A DNA stretch of 64,000 nucleotides from Caballeronia sp. BR00000012568055 (GTDB lineage: Bacteria > Pseudomonadota > Gammaproteobacteria > Burkholderiales > Burkholderiaceae), in assembly GCF_029439455.1 (NCBI RefSeq), contig NZ_JAQFVG010000319.1, positions 1 through 64,000 on the forward strand, written 5' to 3'. The translations under genes were made by a program, and so were the position numbers. The notes beneath the pieces were generated by a model, which saw only the letters and a program-made list of their open reading frames with translations, had not been told where the DNA came from and ran no database searches. This document shows positions 16,876-25,765 of this stretch, one piece after another; the stretch's first letter is position 1, and each line of letters opens with the position of its first letter.

Positions 16876-19800
16876 ATGTCTTCCAAAGCCGTCAACGCGC
16901 AGTCCAGTTCTCCCATCGCGCTCGTCAAGGCCGGTCAGCGCTTCGTGTTCGATGGCGCCATCGGCTCGTCGGATGCCCTCGCCATCGCGCGCTATCACCT
17001 GGCGTATCGCGAGTCCGTGCCCTTGCTGACGGTCGTTTGCGCCAGCGCCGTCGATGCCCAGCGCCTCGCTGCCGAACTGCCCTACTTCGCGCCCGACGCC
17101 CGTGTGCGCCTGCTGCCCGACTGGGAAACGCTGCCTTACGATACGTTTTCGCCGCATCAGGACCTCGTTTCCGAGCGACTCGCCACGTTGCACGATCTCG
17201 GCGAAGGACGCTGCGACATTCTCATCGTTCCAGCGACGACGGCGCTGTACCGCATGCCGCCCGCCTCGTTTCTCGCGGCCTACACGTTCTCTTTCACGCA
17301 AGGTGAACGTCTGGACGAAGCGAAGCTCAAATCGCAGTTGACGCTCGCGGGATACGAGCACGTCAGTCAGGTCGTGCGTCCCGGCGAATACTGCGTGCGC
17401 GGCGGGCTGATCGACTTGTTTCCGATGGGCTCGCCGCTGCCATATCGGCTTGATCTATTTGACGATCAGGTCGATTCCATCCGCGCCTTCGATCCAGACA
17501 CGCAGCGCAGCCTCTATCCCGTGAAAGACGTGCGCCTGCTGCCCGGCCGCGAATTTCCCTTCGATGAAGCCGCCCGCACCGCCTTCCGCAGCCGCTGGCG
17601 CGAAGTCTTCGAGGGCGATCCGAGCCGCTCGCAGATTTACAAGGACATCGGCAATGGCGTGCCGTCGGCGGGTATCGAGTACTACATTCCGCTGTTCTTC
17701 GAAGAGACCGCGACGCTGTTTCACTACTTGCCGCAAGGCTCGCAACTCACCTTCGTCGGCGATCTCGATGCGGCAATCAAACGCTTCACCAACGACACCA
17801 AGCAGCGCTTCGATTTTCTGTCGCATGACCGCGAGCGGCCGCTGCTGGAACCGCGTCGCCTGTTCCTGAGCGACGACGATTTCTTCACCTTCGCCAAACC
17901 GTTCGCGCAGCTCAAATTCCCGAGCGCGCCCGAAGGCGGCTGGTCCGCGCCGTTGCCCGGTCTCGCGCTCGACCGACAAGCCGATGAGCCTTTGCTTGCG
18001 CTGCGCCACTATCTCGACCAAACCGACGATCGCGTGATGCTGGTGGCGGAATCGGCGGGACGGCGCGAGACCATTCAGCAATTACTCGCCGATAACGGCC
18101 TGCGCGGCGAATCGCGCGATACGTTCCAGGAATGGCTCACCGCCGACGCCAAGTTCACGCTCGGCATCGCACCGCTGGCGAACGGCTTCTCGCTGCCTGC
18201 GGAAAAGCTCGCGATCATCACCGAGACGGAGTTGTACGGGCCGCTTGCGCGTCGTGCGGGGCGTCGTCGGCAGGAACAAGCCAGCAATGTCGATTCGATG
18301 GTGCGCGATCTCGCCGAACTCAAGGTCGGCGATCCGGTTGTGCACGCGCAACACGGCATCGGCCGATATATGGGTCTGGTGTCGATGGACCTGGGCGAAG
18401 GCGAAACCGAGTTCCTTCACCTCGAATATCAGAACGAGTCGAAGCTGTACGTGCCGGTGTCGCAATTGCACGTGATTTCGCGCTACAGCGGCGCGGACCC
18501 GGAAAGCGCGCCCTTGCATCAGCTCGGCTCGGGTCAGTGGGAAAAAGCCAAGCGCAAGGCCGCGCAGCAAATCCGCGATACCGCCGCCGAACTGCTGAAC
18601 CTCTACGCCCGCCGCGCCGCGCGCGAAGGCTTCGCGTTCAAGCTCGAGCCGCGCGATTACGTGAAGTTCGCGGAGAGCTTCGGCTTCGAGGAAACGCCCG
18701 ATCAGGCGGCGGCGATTGCAGCCGTCATCGGCGATATGACCAGCGGCAAGCCGATGGACCGTCTCGTGTGCGGCGACGTCGGCTTCGGCAAGACGGAAGT
18801 GGCGTTGCGCGCGGCGTTTATCGCGGTGATGGCGGGCAAGCAAGTAGCGATTCTCTCGCCTACCACGCTGCTCGCCGAACAGCATACGCAGACCTTCACC
18901 GACCGTTTCGCCGACTGGCCCGTTCGGATCGCGGAGTTGTCGCGCTTCAAGACGGGCAAGGAAGTATCGACGGCGGTGCAGCAGATCGACGAAGGCACGG
19001 TCGATATCGTCATCGGCACGCACAAGCTCTTGTCGAGCGATGTGAAATTCAAGCGCCTCGGACTCGTCATCATCGACGAGGAACATCGGTTTGGCGTGCG
19101 GCAGAAGGAAGGTCTCAAAGCCCTGCGCGCCGAAGTCGATGTGCTCACGCTCACCGCCACGCCGATTCCCCGCACGCTCGGCATGGCGCTCGAAGGTCTG
19201 CGCGATTTCTCCGTGATCGCGACCGCGCCGCAAAAGCGCCTCGCCATCAAGACCTTCGTGCGACGCGAGGAAGACGGCGTGATCCGCGAAGCGATGCTGC
19301 GCGAACTCAAGCGTGGCGGACAGGTGTACTTCCTGCATAACGAAGTCGAGACCATCGAGAATCGGCGTGCGATGCTGGAAGCGCTGGTGCCGGAAGCGCG
19401 GATTGCTGTCGCGCACGGTCAGATGCACGAGCGCGAACTCGAACGCGTGATGCGCGATTTCGTCGGTCAGCGCGCCAATGTGCTGCTCTGCACGACGATT
19501 ATCGAAACCGGTATCGATGTGCCGAGCGCGAACACCATCCTCATGCATCGCGCGGACAAATTCGGGCTGGCGCAGCTGCATCAGTTGCGCGGACGTGTCG
19601 GGCGCTCGCATCACCAGGCGTATGCGTATCTGCTGGTGCATGATCCGCAGTCGTTGACCAAACAGGCGCAGCGCCGACTCGAAGCCATTCAGCAGATGGA
19701 GGAACTCGGTTCCGGCTTCTATCTCGCCATGCACGATCTTGAAATTCGCGGCACCGGCGAAGTGCTCGGCGATAAACAATCGGGCGAGATTCATGAGATC

Positions 19801-20349
19801 GGCTTCCAGCTCTACACCGACATGCTGAACGACGCCGTGCGCGCCCTGAAGGAAGGCCGCGAACCCGATCTCAACGCGCCGCTCGCCGCGACGACCGAAA
19901 TCAATCTGCACGCGCCCGCCATACTGCCCGCCGATTACTGCGGCGACGTGCAGGAGCGTCTGTCGCTCTACAAGCGGCTGGCAAATTGTGAATCGAGCGA
20001 TGCCATCGACGGCATTCTCGAAGAACTCGTCGATCGATTCGGCAAGCTGCCGCCGCAGGCACATGCGCTGGTGGAAACGCATCGTCTGCGGCTGGCGGCG
20101 AAGCCGCTCGGCATCTCCAAGATCGATGCGGGCGAAGTGTCCATCTCGCTGCAATTCATCCCCAATCCGCCGGTCGATGGCATGCGGATCATCGAGATGG
20201 TGCAGAAGAACAAGCACATCAAACTGGCGGGACAGGACAAGTTGCGCATTGAGTCGCGCAGTCCGGATCTTGCGGTGCGGATATCGACGGTGAAGGAGAC
20301 GCTGCGCGCGCTGGGCGGACCGGTTCGTGTAACCGCTGCGGCACGTTAA
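16876..20349 (+). CDS. mfd: Transcription-repair coupling factor Mfd
   Basis: An 1157-residue SF2 translocase that removes RNA polymerase stalled at DNA damage and recruits UvrA. The N-terminal UvrB-like part (about 1-330) is followed by the RNAP-interacting CarD-like domain (VGDPVVHAQHGIGRYMGL, about 485-550), RecG-like translocase motifs CGDVGFGKTEVALRAAF and the DEEH box VIIDEEHRFG, then QLRGRVGRS and the C-terminal TRCF domain. The length matches E. coli Mfd (1148). A TATAAT hexamer lies at 16802-16807 but without a clear -35. The ATG at 16876 begins MSSKAVNAQ. Confidence 0.97.
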   Translation: MSSKAVNAQSSSPIALVKAGQRFVFDGAIGSSDALAIARYHLAYRESVPLLTVVCASAVDAQRLAAELPYFAPDARVRLLPDWETLPYDTFSPHQDLVSERLATLHDLGEGRCDILIVPATTALYRMPPASFLAAYTFSFTQGERLDEAKLKSQLTLAGYEHVSQVVRPGEYCVRGGLIDLFPMGSPLPYRLDLFDDQVDSIRAFDPDTQRSLYPVKDVRLLPGREFPFDEAARTAFRSRWREVFEGDPSRSQIYKDIGNGVPSAGIEYYIPLFFEETATLFHYLPQGSQLTFVGDLDAAIKRFTNDTKQRFDFLSHDRERPLLEPRRLFLSDDDFFTFAKPFAQLKFPSAPEGGWSAPLPGLALDRQADEPLLALRHYLDQTDDRVMLVAESAGRRETIQQLLADNGLRGESRDTFQEWLTADAKFTLGIAPLANGFSLPAEKLAIITETELYGPLARRAGRRRQEQASNVDSMVRDLAELKVGDPVVHAQHGIGRYMGLVSMDLGEGETEFLHLEYQNESKLYVPVSQLHVISRYSGADPESAPLHQLGSGQWEKAKRKAAQQIRDTAAELLNLYARRAAREGFAFKLEPRDYVKFAESFGFEETPDQAAAIAAVIGDMTSGKPMDRLVCGDVGFGKTEVALRAAFIAVMAGKQVAILSPTTLLAEQHTQTFTDRFADWPVRIAELSRFKTGKEVSTAVQQIDEGTVDIVIGTHKLLSSDVKFKRLGLVIIDEEHRFGVRQKEGLKALRAEVDVLTLTATPIPRTLGMALEGLRDFSVIATAPQKRLAIKTFVRREEDGVIREAMLRELKRGGQVYFLHNEVETIENRRAMLEALVPEARIAVAHGQMHERELERVMRDFVGQRANVLLCTTIIETGIDVPSANTILMHRADKFGLAQLHQLRGRVGRSHHQAYAYLLVHDPQSLTKQAQRRLEAIQQMEELGSGFYLAMHDLEIRGTGEVLGDKQSGEIHEIGFQLYTDMLNDAVRALKEGREPDLNAPLAATTEINLHAPAILPADYCGDVQERLSLYKRLANCESSDAIDGILEELVDRFGKLPPQAHALVETHRLRLAAKPLGISKIDAGEVSISLQFIPNPPVDGMRIIEMVQKNKHIKLAGQDKLRIESRSPDLAVRISTVKETLRALGGPVRVTAAAR

Positions 20350-20377
20350 AGCCACGTTAAAGCGCGATTTTGCTGCG

Positions 20378-20432
20378 CCTGCGGTAAGCCTCGATGCCCC
20401 ATTTGGGCTATCATCAACGCTTACCGCAGGAG
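20378..20432 (+). promoter_or_regulatory. 12-bp inverted repeat overlapping the argE ribosome binding site
   Basis: CCTGCGGTAAGC (20378-20389) and GCTTACCGCAGG (20419-20430) are perfect inverted arms separated by 29 bp. The distal arm's final AGG is the first part of the argE SD AGGAG (20428-20432), 7 bases before the ATG at 20440. It could be an RNA hairpin hiding the SD or a protein operator. Between the arms a smaller GCCCC/GGGC repeat is present. Confidence 0.6.
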
Positions 20433-20439
20433 CAAAAAA

Positions 20440-21666
20440 ATGTCACAGTCCGCTGCCCCGGCGCACATCGAACCATCCAATACGAGCACGCAACCGGCTT
20501 CCTTGCCGTGGATCGAACGACTCGTTTCGATCGATACCGTCAGCCGCAATCCCAATCTCGGTCTGATCGAAACCGTCCGCGACGATCTGCGTAAAGCAGG
20601 CATCGAAGCGACCATCACCACGGACCCGCGCGGTCAATGGGCCAACCTCTTCGCCACGGTGCCGGCGCACGATGGCACAACGAACGGCGGCATCGTTCTG
20701 TCGGGTCATACGGATGTCGTTCCGGTCGATGGTCAGGATTGGCAGAGCGACCCGTTCAAGCCCGAAACGCGCGATGGCCTGCTGTATGGCCGTGGCACGT
20801 GCGATATGAAAGGCTTCATCGGCGCGGCTTTGACGATGCTGCCGCAGATGCAGGCCACCAAGCTCGCCAAGCCGATCCACTTCGCACTTTCATACGATGA
20901 AGAAATCGGCTGCGCGGGCGCGCCGCTGATGATTCAGGATTTGCAGAAGCGCGGCGTGAAACCGGATGGCTGCATCGTCGGTGAGCCGACTTCGATGCGA
21001 CCGATCATCGCGCATAAAGGCATCAACACGTATCAGTGCTGCGTGCGTGGCTTTGCGGCGCATTCATCGCTGACGCCGCGCGGCTTGAACGCGATCGAAT
21101 ATGCCGCGCGCCTGATCTGCTATATCCGCGACATCGCCGATGAATTCCGCGCGAAAGGTCCGTTCGACGAACTCTACGACGTGCCCTTCACCACCGCGCA
21201 AACCAGCACGATCAAAGGCGGCAACGCGATCAACACCGTGCCCGCCGAATGCAATTTCCAGTTCGAATTCCGCAATTTGCCGACGATGGACCCGGAGGCG
21301 ATTTTCAAGCGCATCGAAACTTATGCGCATGAGACCTTGTTGCCGAAGATGCAGAAGGAACACGCCAACGGCGCGATCGAATTCTCGCGGATTGCCGCAG
21401 CGCCGGGACTCGATGCCACCGAACAGGCCGCGATCACGCAACTGGTGCGCGCGCTGACGGAGAATCAGGAGAAGCGCAAGGTCGCGTACGGCACGGAAGC
21501 GGGCTTGTTCGCGCTGGCCGGTGTGCCGAGCATCGTGTGCGGGCCGGGGAATATCGAGCAGGCGCACAAGGCGAACGAGTATGTGTCGCTGGAACAACTC
21601 GCGCAATGCGAAGCGTTCCTCGGCAAGTTCATCCACAGCATGTCGGTCGAAGCGCACACGCGCTGA
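20440..21666 (+). CDS. argE: Acetylornithine deacetylase ArgE
   Basis: A 408-residue M20 metallopeptidase-family enzyme hydrolysing N-acetylornithine to ornithine in arginine synthesis. Metal-ligand motifs: SGHTDVVPVDG (His and catalytic Asp), GRGTCDMKGF (bridging Asp), YDEEIGCAGAP (general-base Glu and ligand Glu). The dimerisation domain (about 190-310) includes GFAAHSSLTPRGLNAIE and STIKGGNAINTVPAEC. It carries a 20-residue Ser/Thr/Pro-rich N-terminal tail. A 12-bp inverted repeat covers the SD, suggesting translational or operator control. The dehydratase gene follows after 12 bp. Confidence 0.93.
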   Translation: MSQSAAPAHIEPSNTSTQPASLPWIERLVSIDTVSRNPNLGLIETVRDDLRKAGIEATITTDPRGQWANLFATVPAHDGTTNGGIVLSGHTDVVPVDGQDWQSDPFKPETRDGLLYGRGTCDMKGFIGAALTMLPQMQATKLAKPIHFALSYDEEIGCAGAPLMIQDLQKRGVKPDGCIVGEPTSMRPIIAHKGINTYQCCVRGFAAHSSLTPRGLNAIEYAARLICYIRDIADEFRAKGPFDELYDVPFTTAQTSTIKGGNAINTVPAECNFQFEFRNLPTMDPEAIFKRIETYAHETLLPKMQKEHANGAIEFSRIAAAPGLDATEQAAITQLVRALTENQEKRKVAYGTEAGLFALAGVPSIVCGPGNIEQAHKANEYVSLEQLAQCEAFLGKFIHSMSVEAHTR

Positions 21667-21678
21667 TTACACACGCTT

Positions 21679-22671
21679 ATGTCCACGCATTCCGACAACA
21701 CGATCGACGGCACGCCGATCCCCACGCTCGACGATATCGCCGGGCAGCATATGGCGTTGATACCTTGGGTCGCGCGCACGCCGATCTTCGAGAAGCACGA
21801 TTTTCCGACGCTGGAAGATACGCCCATCACGTTCAAGTTCGAGTTGTTGCAGGCGAGCGGCACGTTCAAGGCGCGCGGCGCGTTTTCCAACATTCTCGCG
21901 TTGACGGATAGCGAGCGTGAAGCCGGCGTGACCTGCGTATCGGCGGGGAATCATGCGGTCGCGGTGGCGTATGCGGCGCATCGTATGCAAGTCGGTGCCA
22001 AGGTCGTCATCATCAAAAACGCGAGTCCGGCGCGTGTCGAGCTGTGTCGTCGATACGGCGCCGATGTGGTGTTCGCGGAGAACGTGGCCGAAGCGTTCGA
22101 AGTCGTGCGGCGCGTGGAGGCTGAGGAAGGACGCGTGTTTATCCATCCGTTCAATGGCTACAACACCGTGCTCGGCACGGCGACGCTCGGTTACGAGTGG
22201 GCCTCGCAAGCGCCTGATCTCGATGCGGTGATCATTCCGATCGGTGGTGGCGGATTGGCGGCGGGGGTATCGACCGCGATGCGGCTGGCGAATCCATCGC
22301 TCCACGTGTACGGCGTGGAACCGGAAGGTTCGGACGTGATGAAGCGCAGCTTCGAGGCGAATCACACCGTCAAGATGGGCGCGATGCAAGGTATCGCCGA
22401 TTCGCTGATGGCGCCGCATACCGAGCAGTACAGTTACGAGCTATGTCGCCGGCATATCGACGAAATCGTCACCGTTTCCGATGATGCGTTGCGCGATGGT
22501 ATGCGTCTTCTCTTCAGCGAGATGAAACTGGCGGTCGAGCCTGCGTGCGCGGCGGCGACGGCTGCCTTGCTCGGGCCGTTGCGTGAGCGCTTGCAGGGTA
22601 AGCGCGTGGGCGTGTTGTTGTGCGGGACGAATACCGATACGCAGACGTTCCTGCGGCATATCTCGGCCTGA
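21679..22671 (+). CDS. PLP-dependent threonine/serine dehydratase
   Basis: A 330-residue fold-type II PLP enzyme similar to catabolic threonine dehydratase and 3-hydroxyaspartate dehydratase. The PLP Schiff-base lysine is Lys64 in ASGTFKARGAF. Other features are SAGNHAVAVAYAAHR (substrate loop) and the phosphate-binding PIGGGGLAAGVS. It lacks the C-terminal ACT-like regulatory domain of IlvA, so it is probably a catabolic enzyme. Substrate preference (Thr, Ser or hydroxyaspartate) cannot be settled from sequence. It lies 12 bp after argE and is likely co-transcribed, ending at a bidirectional terminator shared with potI. Confidence 0.86.
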   Translation: MSTHSDNTIDGTPIPTLDDIAGQHMALIPWVARTPIFEKHDFPTLEDTPITFKFELLQASGTFKARGAFSNILALTDSEREAGVTCVSAGNHAVAVAYAAHRMQVGAKVVIIKNASPARVELCRRYGADVVFAENVAEAFEVVRRVEAEEGRVFIHPFNGYNTVLGTATLGYEWASQAPDLDAVIIPIGGGGLAAGVSTAMRLANPSLHVYGVEPEGSDVMKRSFEANHTVKMGAMQGIADSLMAPHTEQYSYELCRRHIDEIVTVSDDALRDGMRLLFSEMKLAVEPACAAATAALLGPLRERLQGKRVGVLLCGTNTDTQTFLRHISA

Positions 22672-22674
22672 AGC

Positions 22675-22705
22675 AAAAGAGCCTCACGCGGTGTGAGGCT
22701 CTTTT
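22675..22705. terminator. Bidirectional terminator between dehydratase gene and potI
   Basis: Thirteen-bp perfect arms AAAAGAGCCTCAC (22675-22687) and GTGAGGCTCTTTT (22693-22705), loop GCGGT. A- and T-rich ends serve both strands, terminating the plus-strand argE unit and the minus-strand pot operon. Confidence 0.93.
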
Positions 22706-22708
22706 TGA

Positions 22709-23530
22709 TCACAACACTTCAGCCAACCTTCGTCGCTCGCTCCGCAACATAAACCAGTTCGCCGCGATCACCCCTACCGTCACCAGCGCGATAAACAAAG
22801 TCGCCAGCGCGTTCATCTCCGGATTCAAGCCCAGCCGCACACGCGAGAACACGACCAGCGGCAGCGTCGTCGATCCGGGACCGGACAGGAACGCCGACAA
22901 CACCAGATCATCGATCGACAGCGTGAACGACAGCAGCCAGCCTGCCACCAACGCCTGCGAAATCAGCGGCAGCGTGATCGAGAAAAATACCCGCAACGGC
23001 GTTGCGCCGAGATCGAGCGCCGCTTCCTCCAGCGACGGATTCAACTCCCGCACACGCGATTCCACGATGATCGCGACATACGAGATGCACAGCATCACGT
23101 GCCCGATCCAGATCGTGAACAAGCCGCGCCCCGCCGGCCAGCCGATCAGCTTCGCCATTTCGACGAACAGCAGCAGCAGCGAAATACCCTGAATGACTTC
23201 GGGAATCACCAGCGGCGCGTTGATCATGCCGGTATAAAGCGTGAAACCGCGAAAGCGCCCCATGCGCGCGAGCACGAATCCCGCCCACGTTCCAATCACG
23301 ACCGACGCACACGCCGTCAAAAACCCAATACGCAATGACAGCCACGCCGCATTGATCAACTCATCATCGGTCCACAGCGCGCGATACCACTTCAGCGAAA
23401 ACTCCGTCCACACTGTCACCAGCGGCGACTCGTTGAACGAATAAACAATCAGACTAAGAATCGGGATATACAGAAACGCAAACCCGATACCGAGCGCAGT
23501 AATCTGCAGCGGACGGCTCGGCTTGATCAT
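22709..23530 (-). CDS. potI: Putrescine ABC transporter permease PotI
   Basis: A 273-residue inner-membrane permease (MetI-like fold). It begins MIKPSRPLQITALGIGFAFLYIPILSLIVYSF and has about six TM helices. The EAA-type loop EEAALDLGATPLRVFFSITLP contacts PotG. The ATG at 23530 overlaps the potH stop by ATGA (23527-23530), so translation is coupled; a longer frame to 23632 is rejected. It is the last gene of potFGHI and ends at a strong bidirectional terminator. With PotH it forms the membrane pore for polyamine import. Confidence 0.93.
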   Translation of the reverse strand: MIKPSRPLQITALGIGFAFLYIPILSLIVYSFNESPLVTVWTEFSLKWYRALWTDDELINAAWLSLRIGFLTACASVVIGTWAGFVLARMGRFRGFTLYTGMINAPLVIPEVIQGISLLLLFVEMAKLIGWPAGRGLFTIWIGHVMLCISYVAIIVESRVRELNPSLEEAALDLGATPLRVFFSITLPLISQALVAGWLLSFTLSIDDLVLSAFLSGPGSTTLPLVVFSRVRLGLNPEMNALATLFIALVTVGVIAANWFMLRSERRRLAEVL

Positions 23531-24441
23531 CGCTTTTCCTCCAGTTGCTTCGCCTGGTAATACTGGAAGATCGCCATCGGTACAAGCAGCAATAAGACCA
23601 TCGCGCAGGTGACGGCGGAGGCCATCGGCCAATCGGCGTTATCGAAGAACTCGTTCCACATGACGCGGCCGATCATCAGCGTATCCGCACCGCCGAGGAG
23701 TTCGGGAATCACGTACTCACCCACCGCCGGAATGAAAACCAGCAAGCAGCCCGCGATAATGCCGTTCTTCGACAGCGGCAAGGTAATCTGCAAGAACGCC
23801 TTCCACGGCTTCGCGCCAAGGTCATAAGCGGCTTCGAGCAAGGTCAAATCCATCTTCACCAAATGCGCATAAAGCGGCATCACCAGAAACGGCAAATACG
23901 AATACACCATGCCGATATACACCGCGATATTCGTGTGATAAAGCTCGATCGGTGAATGAATCAGCCCGATCGACATCAAAAAATTATTCAGCAATCCGTT
24001 GTTCTTGAGAATGCCGATCCACGCATACACGCGAATGAGGAATGACGTCCAGAACGGCAGCATCACGGCCATCATTAACAGATTGCGCGAGGCCGGATTC
24101 GATCGCGCGATGTAATACGCCATCGGATAGCCAATCAGAAGACACAGCAAAGTCGATACCGCCGCGACCAGCAGCGAATTCATATAGGTCGCGAAGTACA
24201 GACTGTCCTGCACGAGGAACAGATAGTGCGAGAAATCGAGCGCGATATTCATCACGCCCTCTTTCATCGCCACCAGTTCCGTGTACGGCGGAATACCAAG
24301 CTGGCTGTCCGCGAAGCTGATCTTCACGACCAGCAGGAACGGCACGAAGAACAGCAGCAACAGCCAGATATACGGCCCGGCAATCACCGCCGTGCGGCCC
24401 GAAAGCCCCAGACGCTTGAACACGTTCATGCGCAACTTCAT
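23527..24441 (-). CDS. potH: Putrescine ABC transporter permease PotH
   Basis: A 304-residue permease with six predicted TM helices, starting MKLRMNVFKRLGLSG before the first helix (WLLLLFFVPFLLV). The EAA loop is LLEAAYDLGAKPWKAFLQITLP. The start at 24441 gives a 4-bp ATGA overlap with the potG stop (24438-24441), preferred over a longer frame to 24474. The strict coupling potG-potH-potI suggests fixed stoichiometry of the membrane complex. Confidence 0.93.
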   Translation of the reverse strand: MKLRMNVFKRLGLSGRTAVIAGPYIWLLLLFFVPFLLVVKISFADSQLGIPPYTELVAMKEGVMNIALDFSHYLFLVQDSLYFATYMNSLLVAAVSTLLCLLIGYPMAYYIARSNPASRNLLMMAVMLPFWTSFLIRVYAWIGILKNNGLLNNFLMSIGLIHSPIELYHTNIAVYIGMVYSYLPFLVMPLYAHLVKMDLTLLEAAYDLGAKPWKAFLQITLPLSKNGIIAGCLLVFIPAVGEYVIPELLGGADTLMIGRVMWNEFFDNADWPMASAVTCAMVLLLLVPMAIFQYYQAKQLEEKR

Positions 24442-25631
24442 GACGTCAGCACCACACCGGCGGACGCGCTCCATCGCACATAGACTTCGTCGTCGAATGT
24501 GGGCGAATCGATTTCGCCGATCGCCAGACTCGACAGGTTCGCGACCACGGTTTTGCCGCTATCGAGCGTGACGTGATACAGCGTATAGCCGCCCATATAC
24601 GCGATATTGCTGACCTTGCCGCGTCCCCAGTTGTACGAACCTTCGGGCGGCTTTCTCATCAGCGCGATCCGCTCCGGCCGCACGGAAATAGTCACCGGCA
24701 TGCCGAGCGGCCCAGTAATTCCGTGATTCACATACATGCGCACCGGCAAATCCGGCGTTTCGACGAACACGTGATCCGGTTCGTCTTCGACCACATGACC
24801 ATCGAACAGATTGGTCGAGCCGATAAACTGCGCCGAGAAGCGCGTATTTGGATACTCGTACACCTGATGCGGCGTGCCCAATTGCACGATCTGACCTTCG
24901 CTCATCACGGCGAGTCGATTGGCCATGGTCATGGCTTCTTCCTGATCGTGCGTGACCATGATGCACGTGACGCCGACCGTATCGAGAATATTGACCAGTT
25001 CGATCTGCGTGCGCTGACGAATCTGCTTGTCGAGCGCGGACATGGGTTCATCGAGCAAGAGCAGTTTTGGACGCTTGACGAGACTGCGCGCCAGCGCCAC
25101 GCGCTGCTGCTGCCCGCCCGACAACTGATGCGGCTTGCGCTTGGCGTACTTGTCCATCTGTACGAGTTTGAGCGCGTTCTGCACGCGGTCCTTCAACTCG
25201 CCGCCCTTCACGCCTTCCTGCTTCAGCCCAAACGCGACATTCGCCTCCACCGTCATATGCGGAAACAGCGCGTACGACTGGAACATCATATTCACCGGCC
25301 GTCGATACGGCGGCATCTGCGCGAGGTCTTCGCCATCGATCAGAATCTGCCCTTCGGTGACGCTTTCCAGCCCGGCGAGCATGCGCAGCAGCGTGGACTT
25401 GCCGCAGCCCGAACTGCCGAGCAGCGCGAACAATTCGCCCTTCCTGACCGACAGATTCACGCCGCGCACAGCAGTCGTCTCGCCGAACTTCTTGACGACA
25501 TTGACGACCTGCACGAAGTTGTCGTCCGGATTCGCACCGGACAGAAAACCGCCCGGTTCCTGGCGACCAGAACCGGAAGCGGAATTTGGCGAATTGGGCG
25601 CTGCCTTCAACGCGCTCGACTGCTCACTCAT
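24438..25631 (-). CDS. potG: Putrescine ABC transporter ATP-binding protein PotG
   Basis: A 397-residue ABC ATPase energising polyamine import. From the ATG at 25631 there is a low-complexity N-terminal tail (about 35 residues), then Walker A GSSGCGKST, the Q-loop, signature LSGGQQQRVALARSL, Walker B LLLLDEPMSAL, the H-loop [17 protein letters not shown], and a C-terminal TOBE domain (VTISVRPERIAL). A longer frame to 25703 lacks support. It is separated from potF by a 134-bp gap with a hairpin at about 25703-25726, so potF transcripts likely exceed the rest of the operon. Confidence 0.94.
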   Translation of the reverse strand: MSEQSSALKAAPNSPNSASGSGRQEPGGFLSGANPDDNFVQVVNVVKKFGETTAVRGVNLSVRKGELFALLGSSGCGKSTLLRMLAGLESVTEGQILIDGEDLAQMPPYRRPVNMMFQSYALFPHMTVEANVAFGLKQEGVKGGELKDRVQNALKLVQMDKYAKRKPHQLSGGQQQRVALARSLVKRPKLLLLDEPMSALDKQIRQRTQIELVNILDTVGVTCIMVTHDQEEAMTMANRLAVMSEGQIVQLGTPHQVYEYPNTRFSAQFIGSTNLFDGHVVEDEPDHVFVETPDLPVRMYVNHGITGPLGMPVTISVRPERIALMRKPPEGSYNWGRGKVSNIAYMGGYTLYHVTLDSGKTVVANLSSLAIGEIDSPTFDDEVYVRWSASAGVVLTS

Positions 25632-25702
25632 GATTACCTGTTCGACTCCTGCATCAATCAATCGATTGTCGTGACTTGTGTTTCGCAACCCTGCCACGAA
25701 CA

Positions 25703-25726
25703 AAGCCCCCGGCGGTCCAGGGGCTT
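25703..25726 (-). terminator. Hairpin between potF and potG (partial terminator)
   Basis: AAGCCCC (25703-25709) pairs with GGGGCTT (25720-25726); on minus-strand RNA the 3' arm is followed by UGUU. The stem is short and the U-tract weak, consistent with partial termination that favours the binding-protein mRNA. Confidence 0.55.
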
Positions 25727-25765
25727 CGTCATTTCAAAGAATAACCGGATTTCTCAACTCGACAC

